A stretch of DNA of 64,000 bases from assembly GCF_002975205.1 (NCBI RefSeq), contig NZ_PCOC01000002.1, positions 697,001 to 761,000 on the forward strand, read 5' to 3'. The translations under genes and the position numbers were made by a program. The notes under the pieces are model-generated. The model was given only the letters and a program-made list of their open reading frames with translations. It ran no database searches and had not been told where the DNA came from. Of the stretch, positions 42,177-50,651 are shown piece by piece. Each line of letters begins with the position of its first letter. Within the stretch, counting starts at the first letter, position 1. Source of the stretch: Ochrobactrum vermis (GTDB lineage Bacteria > Pseudomonadota > Alphaproteobacteria > Rhizobiales > Rhizobiaceae).

Positions 42177-42863
42177 GTGGTGAAAAAAAACACGGGTGTC
42201 TTCCAGATCGATGCCTGGAGGCGCAGTACAGGGATCACTGCCGTGGTCGTTTGTCTGATCCTCGCGATTACCGCTACAACTCCACTGTGTGCACAAACCG
42301 GGGGGTATGACCCCAGAACCTGGGTTTTTGATGAGGAAGCCAATGTCATGTTGGCGCCTGGAGACCTATTACCCCCAGGTGATCGTGGGTCCGCTGATCG
42401 TAGCAGGGAACCTATACCGAAGCGGATTGTAAACTATTCAGGGTCGGAGCCGACAGGCACCATAATCGTAAATACGACCGCAAAACGGCTCGAACTGGTT
42501 CTGGGGGGCGGAAAGGCAATGCGATATTCTGTGGGGGTGGGACGCGAAGGGCTCAGTTGGTCGGGACGTGATCGGGTATCTGCCAAAAAACAGTGGCCGG
42601 ACTGGCGTCCACCGGCTGAGATGCGGGCACGCGAAAATCTGAAAGGACGTTCGCTACCTGCCTTCGTCCCCGGCGGACACAACAATCCGCTTGGCGCTAG
42701 GGCACTTTATATCGGGTCTACCCTCTATCGGATCCACGGAACAAACCAACCGTGGACCGTGGGCACGGCGACCTCCTCGGGATGTATTCGTTTGACCAAT
42801 GAAGACGTTGTCGACCTCTATGAACGGGTAACGGTTGGTGTCGGTGTCATTGTGCAGAAATGA
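42177..42863 (+). CDS. L,D-transpeptidase (YkuD domain)
   Basis: The best start is one of two adjacent GTG codons at 42177/42180 behind GGGAG (228 aa); a TTG at 42135 is weaker. The protein has an N-terminal membrane anchor or signal (TAVVVCLILAITATTPLCAQ) and a YkuD catalytic motif, HGTNQPWTVGTATSSGCIRL, with the nucleophilic cysteine. These periplasmic enzymes make or edit 3-3 peptidoglycan cross-links or attach proteins to the wall. It is divergent from the secretin N-half gene and is followed by the TadD-like gene, so it may help the secretion machine cross the wall (inference). Confidence 0.88.
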   Translation: MVKKNTGVFQIDAWRRSTGITAVVVCLILAITATTPLCAQTGGYDPRTWVFDEEANVMLAPGDLLPPGDRGSADRSREPIPKRIVNYSGSEPTGTIIVNTTAKRLELVLGGGKAMRYSVGVGREGLSWSGRDRVSAKKQWPDWRPPAEMRARENLKGRSLPAFVPGGHNNPLGARALYIGSTLYRIHGTNQPWTVGTATSSGCIRLTNEDVVDLYERVTVGVGVIVQK

Positions 42864-42919
42864 GCGTTGAAGGCAGAAAAATAAACGCCGCTGGACGCGG
42901 CGGGAAAAAAGAGGGGAAG

Positions 42920-43720
42920 ATGCGGTTTGGTTTAGCAGTGGTTCTGGGGGCTGTCTTGCTGGCAACCGGTTGTCAGACGATCAACGAAAAAACCGTAAAA
43001 AAAAATCCGGAGCCGACGTCTCAATCAGAGCGATTGGCAAAGCTGGCTAAAGACATCGAGGGCCGTGGAGAAGCTGACACAGCCTTGCCTTTATATGCGC
43101 GCGCTGCCGCAATGCCGGAGGCAAGCGCAGCAATCATGGTACAGTCCGGCGACGCCTATTCTCGGGCTGGGCAAGCCGAAGAGGCGATCAGTGCATATAA
43201 GGCGGCTCTGGCCAAGGCGCCTGACAATGGACCGGCATTGCTGGGGATGGGGACTGCGCTGGTTCAGGTCGGTGACTTGTCAGCTGGCGTCAGTGCCCTG
43301 ACCTCTGCCGCACCGGCAGTTGGTACCAGCAGTGCCTATAATCGTCTCGGTGTTGCCTTGACCATGACAGGACAAACACAAAACGCGATTGCAGCTTATC
43401 AAAAGGCACTGAGCATGGCGCCCGCAGATGTCGATATCCAGTCGAACCTGGCGCTGGCTGCCGCTTTGCAGGGCGACGCGTCAACGGTGGAACAGGCAGC
43501 ACATAAGGTCGAAGCCTCGGGAGCTGCCGAGCTTCATCACAAGCGAAACATTGTGCTGGCTTACGGCTTGATCGGTCATGATCAAGAGGTTCGTTCCTCC
43601 ACCCCCGCGGGATTAACCAGCGGTGAAGTCGACAAAATCCTCAAACTGGCAAAAAAAGCGCGTACGAAAGGGTCAGTAACGGCCAAGGCAGCAGCGCTTC
43701 GCGATGTCATGAGCGGATGA
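42920..43720 (+). CDS. TadD-like TPR lipoprotein
   Basis: The ATG at 42920 follows GAGGGGAAG; an upstream start at 42860 overlapping the transpeptidase is rejected. The 266-aa product has a lipobox (LLATGC) and several TPR units (SGDAYSRAGQAEEAISAYKA, LGVALTMTGQTQNAIAAYQKA). TadD-type TPR lipoproteins assist assembly of the Tad secretin. Together with the CpaC-like and CpaD-like proteins it forms a third Tad-like outer-membrane part in this T3SS cluster. Confidence 0.8.
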   Translation: MRFGLAVVLGAVLLATGCQTINEKTVKKNPEPTSQSERLAKLAKDIEGRGEADTALPLYARAAAMPEASAAIMVQSGDAYSRAGQAEEAISAYKAALAKAPDNGPALLGMGTALVQVGDLSAGVSALTSAAPAVGTSSAYNRLGVALTMTGQTQNAIAAYQKALSMAPADVDIQSNLALAAALQGDASTVEQAAHKVEASGAAELHHKRNIVLAYGLIGHDQEVRSSTPAGLTSGEVDKILKLAKKARTKGSVTAKAAALRDVMSG

Positions 43721-44178
43721 GCGCCAGTTCGCAATGGTTGGGCCAGATCGACATATCTGGAAAAATCTGAAGCCGGATGAGTGGATTTCGTCAGCCACGA
43801 TAATAGGGTGCGGATAAGCGCTTAGGCAGAGGAAAAGCAATATCCTCCATCGATCAGGTTACAGGCTTTCAAGTTAGCGTGCACGTTGTTGGGAAACCGG
43901 CCCAGTCGGTCTGTAGAGTCCAAGCCGGTTATCCATATGTCAGTAGTGAAATCAAGCACCAGTATAATCCACTGAATCCACAGGGCAAATACGCTGTTTG
44001 ACTGGTCTGTCCGACTGGTGTTACGAACGTGTCTCCCAATTGGGAGGGAGAACGCGGCGTGGGGGAACAATTCCGAGGCTAGGGAGAGCCGCATGAATTT
44101 TAACGCTGCATATGTTTTCGAAGGACGGTCGCATCGACCTGGACAAGCTTTGACCTTTTTCACCCGTGCGCGGACCGC
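43721..44178. other. Gene-free stretch with a 14-base palindrome
   Basis: No convincing gene is seen here. A perfect palindrome CTCCCAATTGGGAG lies at 44033-44046, about 130 bases upstream of the RpiR-type regulator start and followed by GGGAGAACGC. It may be an operator for that regulator. Confidence 0.4.
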
Positions 44179-45039
44179 ATGGGAAACGCCCGCTTCAGGC
44201 GATGCGTGTCTGTTGAGACCATGCGCGAGTCGTCCGTGACCTCTTCTGGTCGTCGCCCAGTCGAAATGCCTGACATGGCAGGTGAAATTCTCATTTTGCT
44301 GCGTGCTCAGCTCAACGACATGACGCCGCAGATCCAGACCGCTGCGAGATTTATTCTCGACCGGCCGCAAGACGTGATGCTCCTGTCGATGCGAGAACTG
44401 GCAAATGCGGCAGGTGTCTCGCATTCGACGATAATGCGTTTGGCGGAATGGTTGGGGCTTGATGGATATGCCGCACTGCGTGAGGTCTTTATCAGCTCAT
44501 TCCGGGAGGGAACGATTGTCGTAACTGCGGAATCGGGCATGCCGGAGAAAGCAGGCGAAGAGGGGAAGACCCCTGCGTTGATCGCATCCTCGATCAAGGA
44601 TCTGGCGGCTGACAAGGCTCAGGTGCAACTTGCCGATGCGGCACAGCGGCTCATGAAGGCACGGACGATTGTCCTTGTTGGTTCGGCCCAGGAAAGCCCG
44701 GTGATCGGTCACGCAAGGCAACTTTTTCAAGCCCTCGGTTCGCGGGTGCAAATATCTGAACAGTTTCAAGCCGCAGATGCGGTTGAAGAAGATATATGCC
44801 TGCTCGTCATCTCCTTGCGCCCGCATGGCGATGAGCCCAGAGAGGCCATCCGTCTGGCGAGGCAGCTTGGTGTCCCCTCGCTTGCCATAACCGACAGTTC
44901 GAAAGCGCTGGTCGCAAGAATGGCAGATGTGCCGGTCATTTTTCGCCCCGCGTCGATAGCACTTAATATTCCCAGCCTAACCCCCGCCATCGCCGCCATA
45001 GAAGCAATCGCTTCAATCTGGCGACGAAATATGGGGTAA
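44179..45039 (+). CDS. RpiR/MurR-family regulator (HTH plus SIS domain)
   Basis: This protein of up to 286 aa has an N-terminal RpiR helix-turn-helix (LSMRELANAAGVSHSTIMRLAEWLGLDGYAALREVF) and a C-terminal SIS-like sugar-phosphate domain (TIVLVGSAQESPVIGHARQLF, VPSLAITDSS). The first 30 residues are poorly conserved and later ATGs (44221, 44266) are possible starts. It lies between the two halves of the T3SS cluster and converges on a second RpiR regulator 11 bases away. Confidence 0.85.
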   Translation: MGNARFRRCVSVETMRESSVTSSGRRPVEMPDMAGEILILLRAQLNDMTPQIQTAARFILDRPQDVMLLSMRELANAAGVSHSTIMRLAEWLGLDGYAALREVFISSFREGTIVVTAESGMPEKAGEEGKTPALIASSIKDLAADKAQVQLADAAQRLMKARTIVLVGSAQESPVIGHARQLFQALGSRVQISEQFQAADAVEEDICLLVISLRPHGDEPREAIRLARQLGVPSLAITDSSKALVARMADVPVIFRPASIALNIPSLTPAIAAIEAIASIWRRNMG

Positions 45040-45050
45040 GTTCTTGCCGT

Positions 45051-45884
45051 TCACAACGCGATGCCGGGATTAGCCATCAGTGATGCGATTATTTCTACGG
45101 ATGCGATTGTTGCTGCAAGCATCGGAGTGGTCTGCGATATTTGCGAGGGCAGTATGATCACATGGGAAAATCGTGTGATCGACGACGCCGGGCAGTTGGT
45201 AAGTGCAACTATTCGCGCGCCCCGGCGCCCTGCATATCGCGCCGTGTTTGTGACTTGAGGAATTGATGCCCCCATGCACACTGCAAGCATTGCGTCGCGG
45301 GGCCCCAGTGATTTGATCTCTGTCGGCGCGCCTGTTGCTGAATCGAATGAAACAGCCTTGCGCCCGATCGCCTGCATCAGATCTCCGAAACGGTGGGCTA
45401 CGGTAAGCTCCGCCTCGCTGGTCACGCAGATCACGCGATCCGCGTCAGCCAGTATGGTGGCCGCTTCCCCGTAATGCTGGATCCTGTCCTGCAGGCCGCA
45501 ACGCTCCACCTCCGTTGCCAGCCATTCGAGGCTGTCACTGGATGTCTGCTGACCCCAATCATTGTCTGTTGAACCCTCTGTGCCGGTCCAGGTTCCTGCT
45601 TTAATTCCTTCTCTGAAGATCGCACGCAGTGCGTCATAACCATCCAACCCCGTCCATTCTGCCAGACGTACCATTGTGGAGTGAGATACTCCCACCTGTT
45701 TGGCTTGTTTGCGCATTGACGTCAGAGCGACGTCAACCGGATGCGACAGGACGAAACGCGCTGCGGCGCGTAAACCTTGCGGCATGGTTTCCAGTTGCTC
45801 GGTCAGCCGTTCGTTGAAACGTTGAAAGTCATCGCTGATTAAGTCAGCAATTTCCTGTTCGATATCCCTCTGGTGTTTGGGCAT
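45051..45884 (-). CDS. Second RpiR/MurR-family regulator
   Basis: This 277-aa protein has the same layout as its neighbour: a helix-turn-helix part (MRKQAKQVGVSHSTMVRLAEWTGLDGYDALRAIF) and a SIS-like domain (ATILADADRVICVTSEAELTVAHRFG, AMLAVCMGA, ARIVALTNCPAS). The two proteins look like diverged paralogues arranged tail to tail. The family normally senses phosphosugars. Whether they control the flanking T3SS operons is open. The 154 bases before the sctT stop contain no gene. Confidence 0.87.
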   Translation of the reverse strand: MPKHQRDIEQEIADLISDDFQRFNERLTEQLETMPQGLRAAARFVLSHPVDVALTSMRKQAKQVGVSHSTMVRLAEWTGLDGYDALRAIFREGIKAGTWTGTEGSTDNDWGQQTSSDSLEWLATEVERCGLQDRIQHYGEAATILADADRVICVTSEAELTVAHRFGDLMQAIGRKAVSFDSATGAPTEIKSLGPRDAMLAVCMGASIPQVTNTARYAGRRGARIVALTNCPASSITRFSHVIILPSQISQTTPMLAATIASVEIIASLMANPGIAL

Positions 45885-46038
45885 AGAAAATCGAGCTCCT
45901 CCGATTTATGCCCCCTGCCACTTTGCACCACCTTCACTCCTCCTTTCGGTTGTAGGTTAAAGTATTGAGTATTCCCCTTGTTCAGAATTCGTGTTCTGGC
46001 GATCCAGATACCATTCCAGATTGCCCGAATTGAAAGTT

Positions 46039-46851
46039 TCATCGTATATCGACTAGTTCCTCCAGGAGGTTGTTGATCTCACCAAAGAAGGATAACTCGC
46101 CCTTCAGATAGGTGAGCAGAAACGCTGCATAGAGGAGAAGCAGCACCGTGAATGACAATGATTTCACGGCGAGCGACATGGCAAAAATATTGAGATGCGG
46201 TGCCGCGCGCGATACCAGCGCAAGCAGAATATCCGAGAGCAACAGGCCGACAATAAGCGGGAACGCGAGAGCCAGGGCCATGGTAACGATCCGTGTGCAA
46301 AGATTGAGAAAAAGCGTAACGCTCTCGGTGCGAAAGACCGGGGTGAACTGATCGACCGGCCATATGCGATAACTCGTATAGACAATGTCGAGCATCAGCA
46401 ACAATCCGCCCAGCGACAGGAAAATCACGATCATGACGATGCTGAAAAGTGTACCCGTTATACTGGTTTCATGAGTCATCATGGGATCGATAAGCGATCC
46501 CATCGTCACGCCGCGCTGAAGATCCACTATGTCACCTGCTGCTTCTGCTGCCCAGAATGGAAGGCTCATGACAAAGCCGAGCATCGCGCCGAGAAGCATT
46601 TCTTTCATGCCCAGGGCCACCATCATTAACGGGCCCATATTCGTGTCCGTCACGGTCTTGTAAACAAGCGGCATGAGTGGAATGGACAATGCAATGGCCA
46701 CACCATTGCGCAGGAGACCTGCAATACGGGCGCGCGTGAACAGAGCCATCAGGATCATCAGGCCGACCATGCGTGCCATTGCCAGTGCCGCAACCAGGAC
46801 CAGAATATGGACCTGATGGAGCGCTGAAAAGATTCCACCGACCGATGTCAT
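46039..46851 (-). CDS. sctT: T3SS export gate protein SctT (YscT/FliR family)
   Basis: This 270-aa polytopic protein has the SctT pattern: ALAMARMVGLMILMALFTRARIAGLLRNGVAIALS, a mid-protein EMLLGAMLGFVMSLPFWAAEAAGDIVDLQRG and the GLLLSDILLALVSRAAPHLNIFAMSLAVKSL block. It forms the core export gate with SctR and SctS. It overlaps sctS by four bases and is the last gene of the sctL-to-sctT operon. Confidence 0.94.
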   Translation of the reverse strand: MTSVGGIFSALHQVHILVLVAALAMARMVGLMILMALFTRARIAGLLRNGVAIALSIPLMPLVYKTVTDTNMGPLMMVALGMKEMLLGAMLGFVMSLPFWAAEAAGDIVDLQRGVTMGSLIDPMMTHETSITGTLFSIVMIVIFLSLGGLLLMLDIVYTSYRIWPVDQFTPVFRTESVTLFLNLCTRIVTMALALAFPLIVGLLLSDILLALVSRAAPHLNIFAMSLAVKSLSFTVLLLLYAAFLLTYLKGELSFFGEINNLLEELVDIR

Positions 46852-47117
46852 CGCGTTGCCCCCGGAAACTCCTCGAAAGCAACCGTTGCCTGGCGTGCGA
46901 TGTCCTGACCAACTATCGGCCCGAAAATGAGGATCACGACCAGAATGACGACGATCTTGATTGCCTGAGGCAGTGACTGATCTTGAATCTGGGTCAAAGC
47001 CTGAAGGAGGCCGACGATCAATCCAACGACCAGGGCAGCGATGATTACAGGCGCTGATGCATAAAGCACCGATAGTAGTGCTCCCTGAACCCTTGTGAGA
47101 ATGAGATCATCTGTCAT
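46848..47117 (-). CDS. sctS: T3SS export gate protein SctS (YscS/FliQ family)
   Basis: This 89-aa protein has two membrane helices separated by a short loop, with the family block LIVGLLQALTQIQDQSLPQAIKIV. Size and layout are exactly those of FliQ/YscS. It starts nine bases after sctR ends. Confidence 0.93.
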   Translation of the reverse strand: MTDDLILTRVQGALLSVLYASAPVIIAALVVGLIVGLLQALTQIQDQSLPQAIKIVVILVVILIFGPIVGQDIARQATVAFEEFPGATR

Positions 47118-47126
47118 TGCGCCTCT

Positions 47127-47780
47127 TCAGGAATAGCTCAAGATAAGGCCGTGCATCAGGCGCGACCATCCGTCGATTGCGACAAACAGGAACAGTTTCA
47201 GTGGAATGGATATGAGGATCGGTGACACCATGATCATGCCAAGCGTCATGAGGATGTTGGCGACAACCAGATCGATCACGAGAAATGGCAGATAAAGCAG
47301 GAGTCCGATCTCGAATGCACGCGTTAATTCGCTGGCAACGAAAGCAGGTATGAGAATAGACAGGTCATCGTCGCGCACGATGTCTTGCTTGGCGTCGGGC
47401 CATAAACGTTGAGTTGCGCTTTGAAAAAAGCTGCGTTCTTCCGGCTTGGTGAACCGCACAAGCTGGCGTTTGATCGGTTCGCGTACAAGTTCGGCGCTAC
47501 GCATAATGTCGTCCGCCGTTTCGAATTTAGCCTGTCCCTCCACAAGTGTTCTCTGGATTTCTGTCAACATTGGCGTGGTGACAAACACTGTCAGGACAAG
47601 GGCTATTCCGTACAGAACGAGATTTGGCGGCATTTGCTGGATGCCTAGCGCATTACGCACCAGAAACAGCACAACGGATATTTTGAGAAAGCCGGTCATG
47701 GTGACCACTGCCAGGGGCAGGAGACCGACAATTCCGATGACAACAATGAGGGGAAGGATGTTCTGTTGCGCCTCAATCAT
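47127..47780 (-). CDS. sctR: T3SS export gate protein SctR (YscR/FliP family)
   Basis: This 217-aa protein has the FliP signatures TGFLKISVVLFLVRNALGIQQMPPNLVLYGIAL and IPAFVASELTRAFEIGLLLYLPFLVIDLVVANILMTLGM. It ends with LIPLKLFLFVAIDGW-type sequence. It overlaps the end of sctQ by eight bases. Confidence 0.95.
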   Translation of the reverse strand: MIEAQQNILPLIVVIGIVGLLPLAVVTMTGFLKISVVLFLVRNALGIQQMPPNLVLYGIALVLTVFVTTPMLTEIQRTLVEGQAKFETADDIMRSAELVREPIKRQLVRFTKPEERSFFQSATQRLWPDAKQDIVRDDDLSILIPAFVASELTRAFEIGLLLYLPFLVIDLVVANILMTLGMIMVSPILISIPLKLFLFVAIDGWSRLMHGLILSYS

Positions 47781-48870
47781 TGTTGAAGATATTCACAACA
47801 CGGATACCAAGTTTTTCACCCAGCTTTACGAGCTCCCCACGACCGACACGCTTGCCACTTGCAAAGATCGAGACCCCATTGTCGACGGGAGCGTCGAGCG
47901 GGATCAGAGCGCCTGCATCCAGACGCTGGACTTCCGCAAGGGGCAACGCCACACGGCCTGCCTCAAACACCAGAGTTACCGGTATATCGGCCAGGCCTGC
48001 AACGCTGTCGTCATCACCGTTTTCCGTCGTGCGTTCAGTAGCCATGTCGAAATCCCATTCAGATCCGGTTAAAGGAAGGAAGTGATCATTCAAATGCCAG
48101 CCACCGTTGACAGCCGAAACAGGGGCAGCCAATCGGTCGCCGATCAGACAACAGGATCGGCTTGCATGAAGTTCGCTGTCTGCCGGTAGAATGACATCGT
48201 CCCGTTCCAGTTCTTTCATCTCGCGGAGGGTAATGGTGGTTGCGCCGTAGAGAATGCGCAGGGGAACCGGAACCGATGTTGCAAAAAGCGAGGCCGGTTC
48301 TGCCGCCTGATCGAGCAGCGCCGCCAGCTTTTGCGCAAGTTGATCGCTGCCGATGGTCAGTGAGATGCTCATGCCGCAATCGGATCTGGCCGATATGATG
48401 GGCAGTAGCGGATCATCGTGAAAATCGACGTTCCCCCGGACCTCAAGGAATTCAATTCCGCTATTCAGCTTTTGTTCAAGCCAGTTCAATTCGTTATCAA
48501 GAATGGCCTCAAGCAGGAGGGTCAGATCTGCCAACGGCATAGTTTCGAAGCCGGTTGTTGAATCAGACCGTTCTAACCAGTCACCGAATAATGCGGCTGG
48601 GATATGAAGCGCCGCCCAGCCATAGGAGGTTGTTAGGGTAACGGAAACCTCGTGATGTGCGTCTGGCGGATAGTTGGTCGGGCCAAGAGTAAATGTCCGG
48701 TCCATTACTGAAAATGAAACCAGGCTCCGTCGCCGATTAAGCGCGTTAGCCGTATCAATGTGCTGGGTGGGTAGTTCGGGCAAGCCCAAAGGCTCAACGG
48801 TAGGGCGAAGCTTACCGTTGACCTGACTGGTGGTTGCCACCTGTCTTCTGTTTGCCAGCACCGCAACCAT
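47773..48870 (-). CDS. sctQ: T3SS cytoplasmic ring protein SctQ (YscQ/FliN family)
   Basis: This 365-aa protein is variable over most of its length and ends in a SpoA/FliN-like domain (residues about 285-360; IPVTLVFEAGRVALPLAEVQRLDAGALIPL, GKRVGRGELVKLGEKLGIRVVNI). It also has a weaker SpoA-like copy near residues 205-260. SctQ builds the sorting platform under the export gate. It starts directly after the sctO-like stop. Confidence 0.9.
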   Translation of the reverse strand: MVAVLANRRQVATTSQVNGKLRPTVEPLGLPELPTQHIDTANALNRRRSLVSFSVMDRTFTLGPTNYPPDAHHEVSVTLTTSYGWAALHIPAALFGDWLERSDSTTGFETMPLADLTLLLEAILDNELNWLEQKLNSGIEFLEVRGNVDFHDDPLLPIISARSDCGMSISLTIGSDQLAQKLAALLDQAAEPASLFATSVPVPLRILYGATTITLREMKELERDDVILPADSELHASRSCCLIGDRLAAPVSAVNGGWHLNDHFLPLTGSEWDFDMATERTTENGDDDSVAGLADIPVTLVFEAGRVALPLAEVQRLDAGALIPLDAPVDNGVSIFASGKRVGRGELVKLGEKLGIRVVNIFNND

Positions 48871-49338
48871 TCAGACTGGCCACCCGTCATCGTCTGGGGA
48901 CTTGTTCAATCGATCGATCAACTCCTCAAGCTTTGTTTTCGAAGCACAAACCTGTCTGTATCGGCTCTGTTCGATACTCAGTTTTTCCATTGCTTGATCG
49001 AGAGATGATTGTGCCGCGCATTCCTCTTTCCAGTGGTGCTTGCCAGTTGCTGCGGCGTGCTGTTGAAAAGCCTCCAGATATTGCAGCCGGGACGTGTTGA
49101 TGGTTTTACCCGCCATTGTGGCCAGTATCTCTTGCTCCATGATTGCAGCCTCGGCGACGTGTGCAAGGCGAAGTGCCGCCTTTTCGCGTGCCATGGCTTC
49201 CGCCTGTCGAGCCAGCTTTCTGACGCGACCGAGAGTGGCTCCGGCCTTTGTTTCGCGGAACTTACGGATCTCGCGCAGATGCTCGAGAACGGCTTTTTGT
49301 TTGGCGTGATTCAATCCGCTATCCCTCGCATCAGGCAC
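48871..49338 (-). CDS. sctO: T3SS stalk protein SctO-like (YscO/FliJ family)
   Basis: This 155-aa, highly charged, fully helical protein (LEHLREIRKFRETKAGATLGRVRKLARQ, REKAALRLAHVAEAAI) looks like a coiled coil and lies between the ATPase and sctQ, the place of sctO. SctO is the FliJ-like stalk in the ATPase ring. ATG 49338 overlaps the ATPase gene by 28 bases; a TTG at 49314, overlapping its stop and preceded by GAGGG, is an equally good start. Confidence 0.75.
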   Translation of the reverse strand: MPDARDSGLNHAKQKAVLEHLREIRKFRETKAGATLGRVRKLARQAEAMAREKAALRLAHVAEAAIMEQEILATMAGKTINTSRLQYLEAFQQHAAATGKHHWKEECAAQSSLDQAMEKLSIEQSRYRQVCASKTKLEELIDRLNKSPDDDGWPV

Positions 49339-50651
49339 AGGGTTTCTTCGATTGGTGCGCGCATTGGCTGTTTTTGCTGCAGGAAGTCATTGATCTTGTC
49401 GATCTTTGCAATCGCTTCGTCGGTTAGCGCATCGGAACCATGTTCATATTCACCGATGCGTATCAGAAGTTCCACCTCCTGATATCTGGCAAGGAGCCGT
49501 CTAATATGTGCCGCCGCCGCACGATGCTCATCGTCAATCACCTTCGACATCAGACGGCTATTGGAACGCACGACGTCGATGGCGGGAAAATGGTTGCGCT
49601 GGGCAAGATCTGCCGAGAGGAAGATGTGGCCATCCAGCAGCGCCTGAACTTCTTCGACAACAGGATCCTGAGTGCCGTCGCCCTCTATGAGCACGTTGTA
49701 AAGCCCGGTAATCGACCCGGTGGAGCCGGGACCGGCCCGTTCTAGCAAGCGAGGTAGAGCAGCAAAGAAAGAGGGTGGGAAACCGCGTCTGGTGGGAGGC
49801 TCCCCGGCAGCAAGTCCAATTTCACGCTGAGCCCTGGCGAAGCGCGTGATATTGTCGACTGCCAGCAGTACATGTTTACCTTGGTCGCGGAAATACTCGG
49901 CTATGGTTGTGGCAGCATGTGCTGCCTTGACACGTTCTATACCCGAGCGATCAGAAGTGGCTGCGACCACTACACAGCGCTGTCGTGATGCTACACCAAG
50001 ATGGTGCTCCATGAATTCGCGCACTTCCCGGCCGCGTTCCCCGATCAGGGCGACAACGGTGACATCTGCATCGCTGCCTTCGACGATTTCGGCCAGAAGG
50101 AGTGACTTTCCGACACCTGGTGCACCGAACAGACCGACGCGTTGGCCCCGCGCGCAGGTTAGCATCCCGTCAATCGCCCGTACGCCGAAATGGATGGGTT
50201 CCGATATCAACATCCTTTCCATAGGCTCGGGCGCCTGGGCCATGACCGGATAGGAGTGCCAGTCGTAGCCAGGATCCAACGGTGCGCCATCGATGGGATT
50301 GCCCAAAGAATCGATGACCCGACCGAGGAGACCTGGTCCAACACGGATTTGCTGTACATTTCGTGTCGGGATGACCTCTGTAAGATTGGATAGGTTTTGA
50401 ATGTCGCCCAATGGAAGCAAGATAGCGGTGTCGTCCCTTAGCCCAACGACTTCGGCTTTCCCTCGCTGACCTGATTTGGGGTCGACAAGATCACAGATTT
50501 CGCCCATGCGGGCTTCATCGATAGAGGCGCTAATCATCAGGCCAGTGACATCGCGCACCCGACCGCGACTGGGGCGAGAAACCCTGTTTTCGGTAAGTCC
50601 TCCGCGCAGTCGGGGGATGATGGAGGCAAACTTCGTGTCTGTTTCGTTCAT
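49311..50651 (-). CDS. sctN: T3SS ATPase SctN (YscN/FliI family)
   Basis: This 446-aa protein has the Walker A motif GAPGVGKSLLLAEI, the conserved ALIGERGREVREFMEH block and the Walker B region KHVLLAVDNITRFARAQREIGLAAGEPPTRRGFPPS with family-specific PSFFAALPRLLERAG. Length and layout are standard for the hexameric export ATPase. Its start overlaps the sctL stop (ATGA). Confidence 0.96.
   Translation of the reverse strand: MNETDTKFASIIPRLRGGLTENRVSRPSRGRVRDVTGLMISASIDEARMGEICDLVDPKSGQRGKAEVVGLRDDTAILLPLGDIQNLSNLTEVIPTRNVQQIRVGPGLLGRVIDSLGNPIDGAPLDPGYDWHSYPVMAQAPEPMERMLISEPIHFGVRAIDGMLTCARGQRVGLFGAPGVGKSLLLAEIVEGSDADVTVVALIGERGREVREFMEHHLGVASRQRCVVVAATSDRSGIERVKAAHAATTIAEYFRDQGKHVLLAVDNITRFARAQREIGLAAGEPPTRRGFPPSFFAALPRLLERAGPGSTGSITGLYNVLIEGDGTQDPVVEEVQALLDGHIFLSADLAQRNHFPAIDVVRSNSRLMSKVIDDEHRAAAAHIRRLLARYQEVELLIRIGEYEHGSDALTDEAIAKIDKINDFLQQKQPMRAPIEETLCLMRGIAD

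Noticed and set aside
43822..44424. 200-codon minus-strand frame overlapping the RpiR gene start
   Set aside because: No recognisable protein, no good ribosome site, and it runs antisense into the regulator. The stretch is better described as non-coding.
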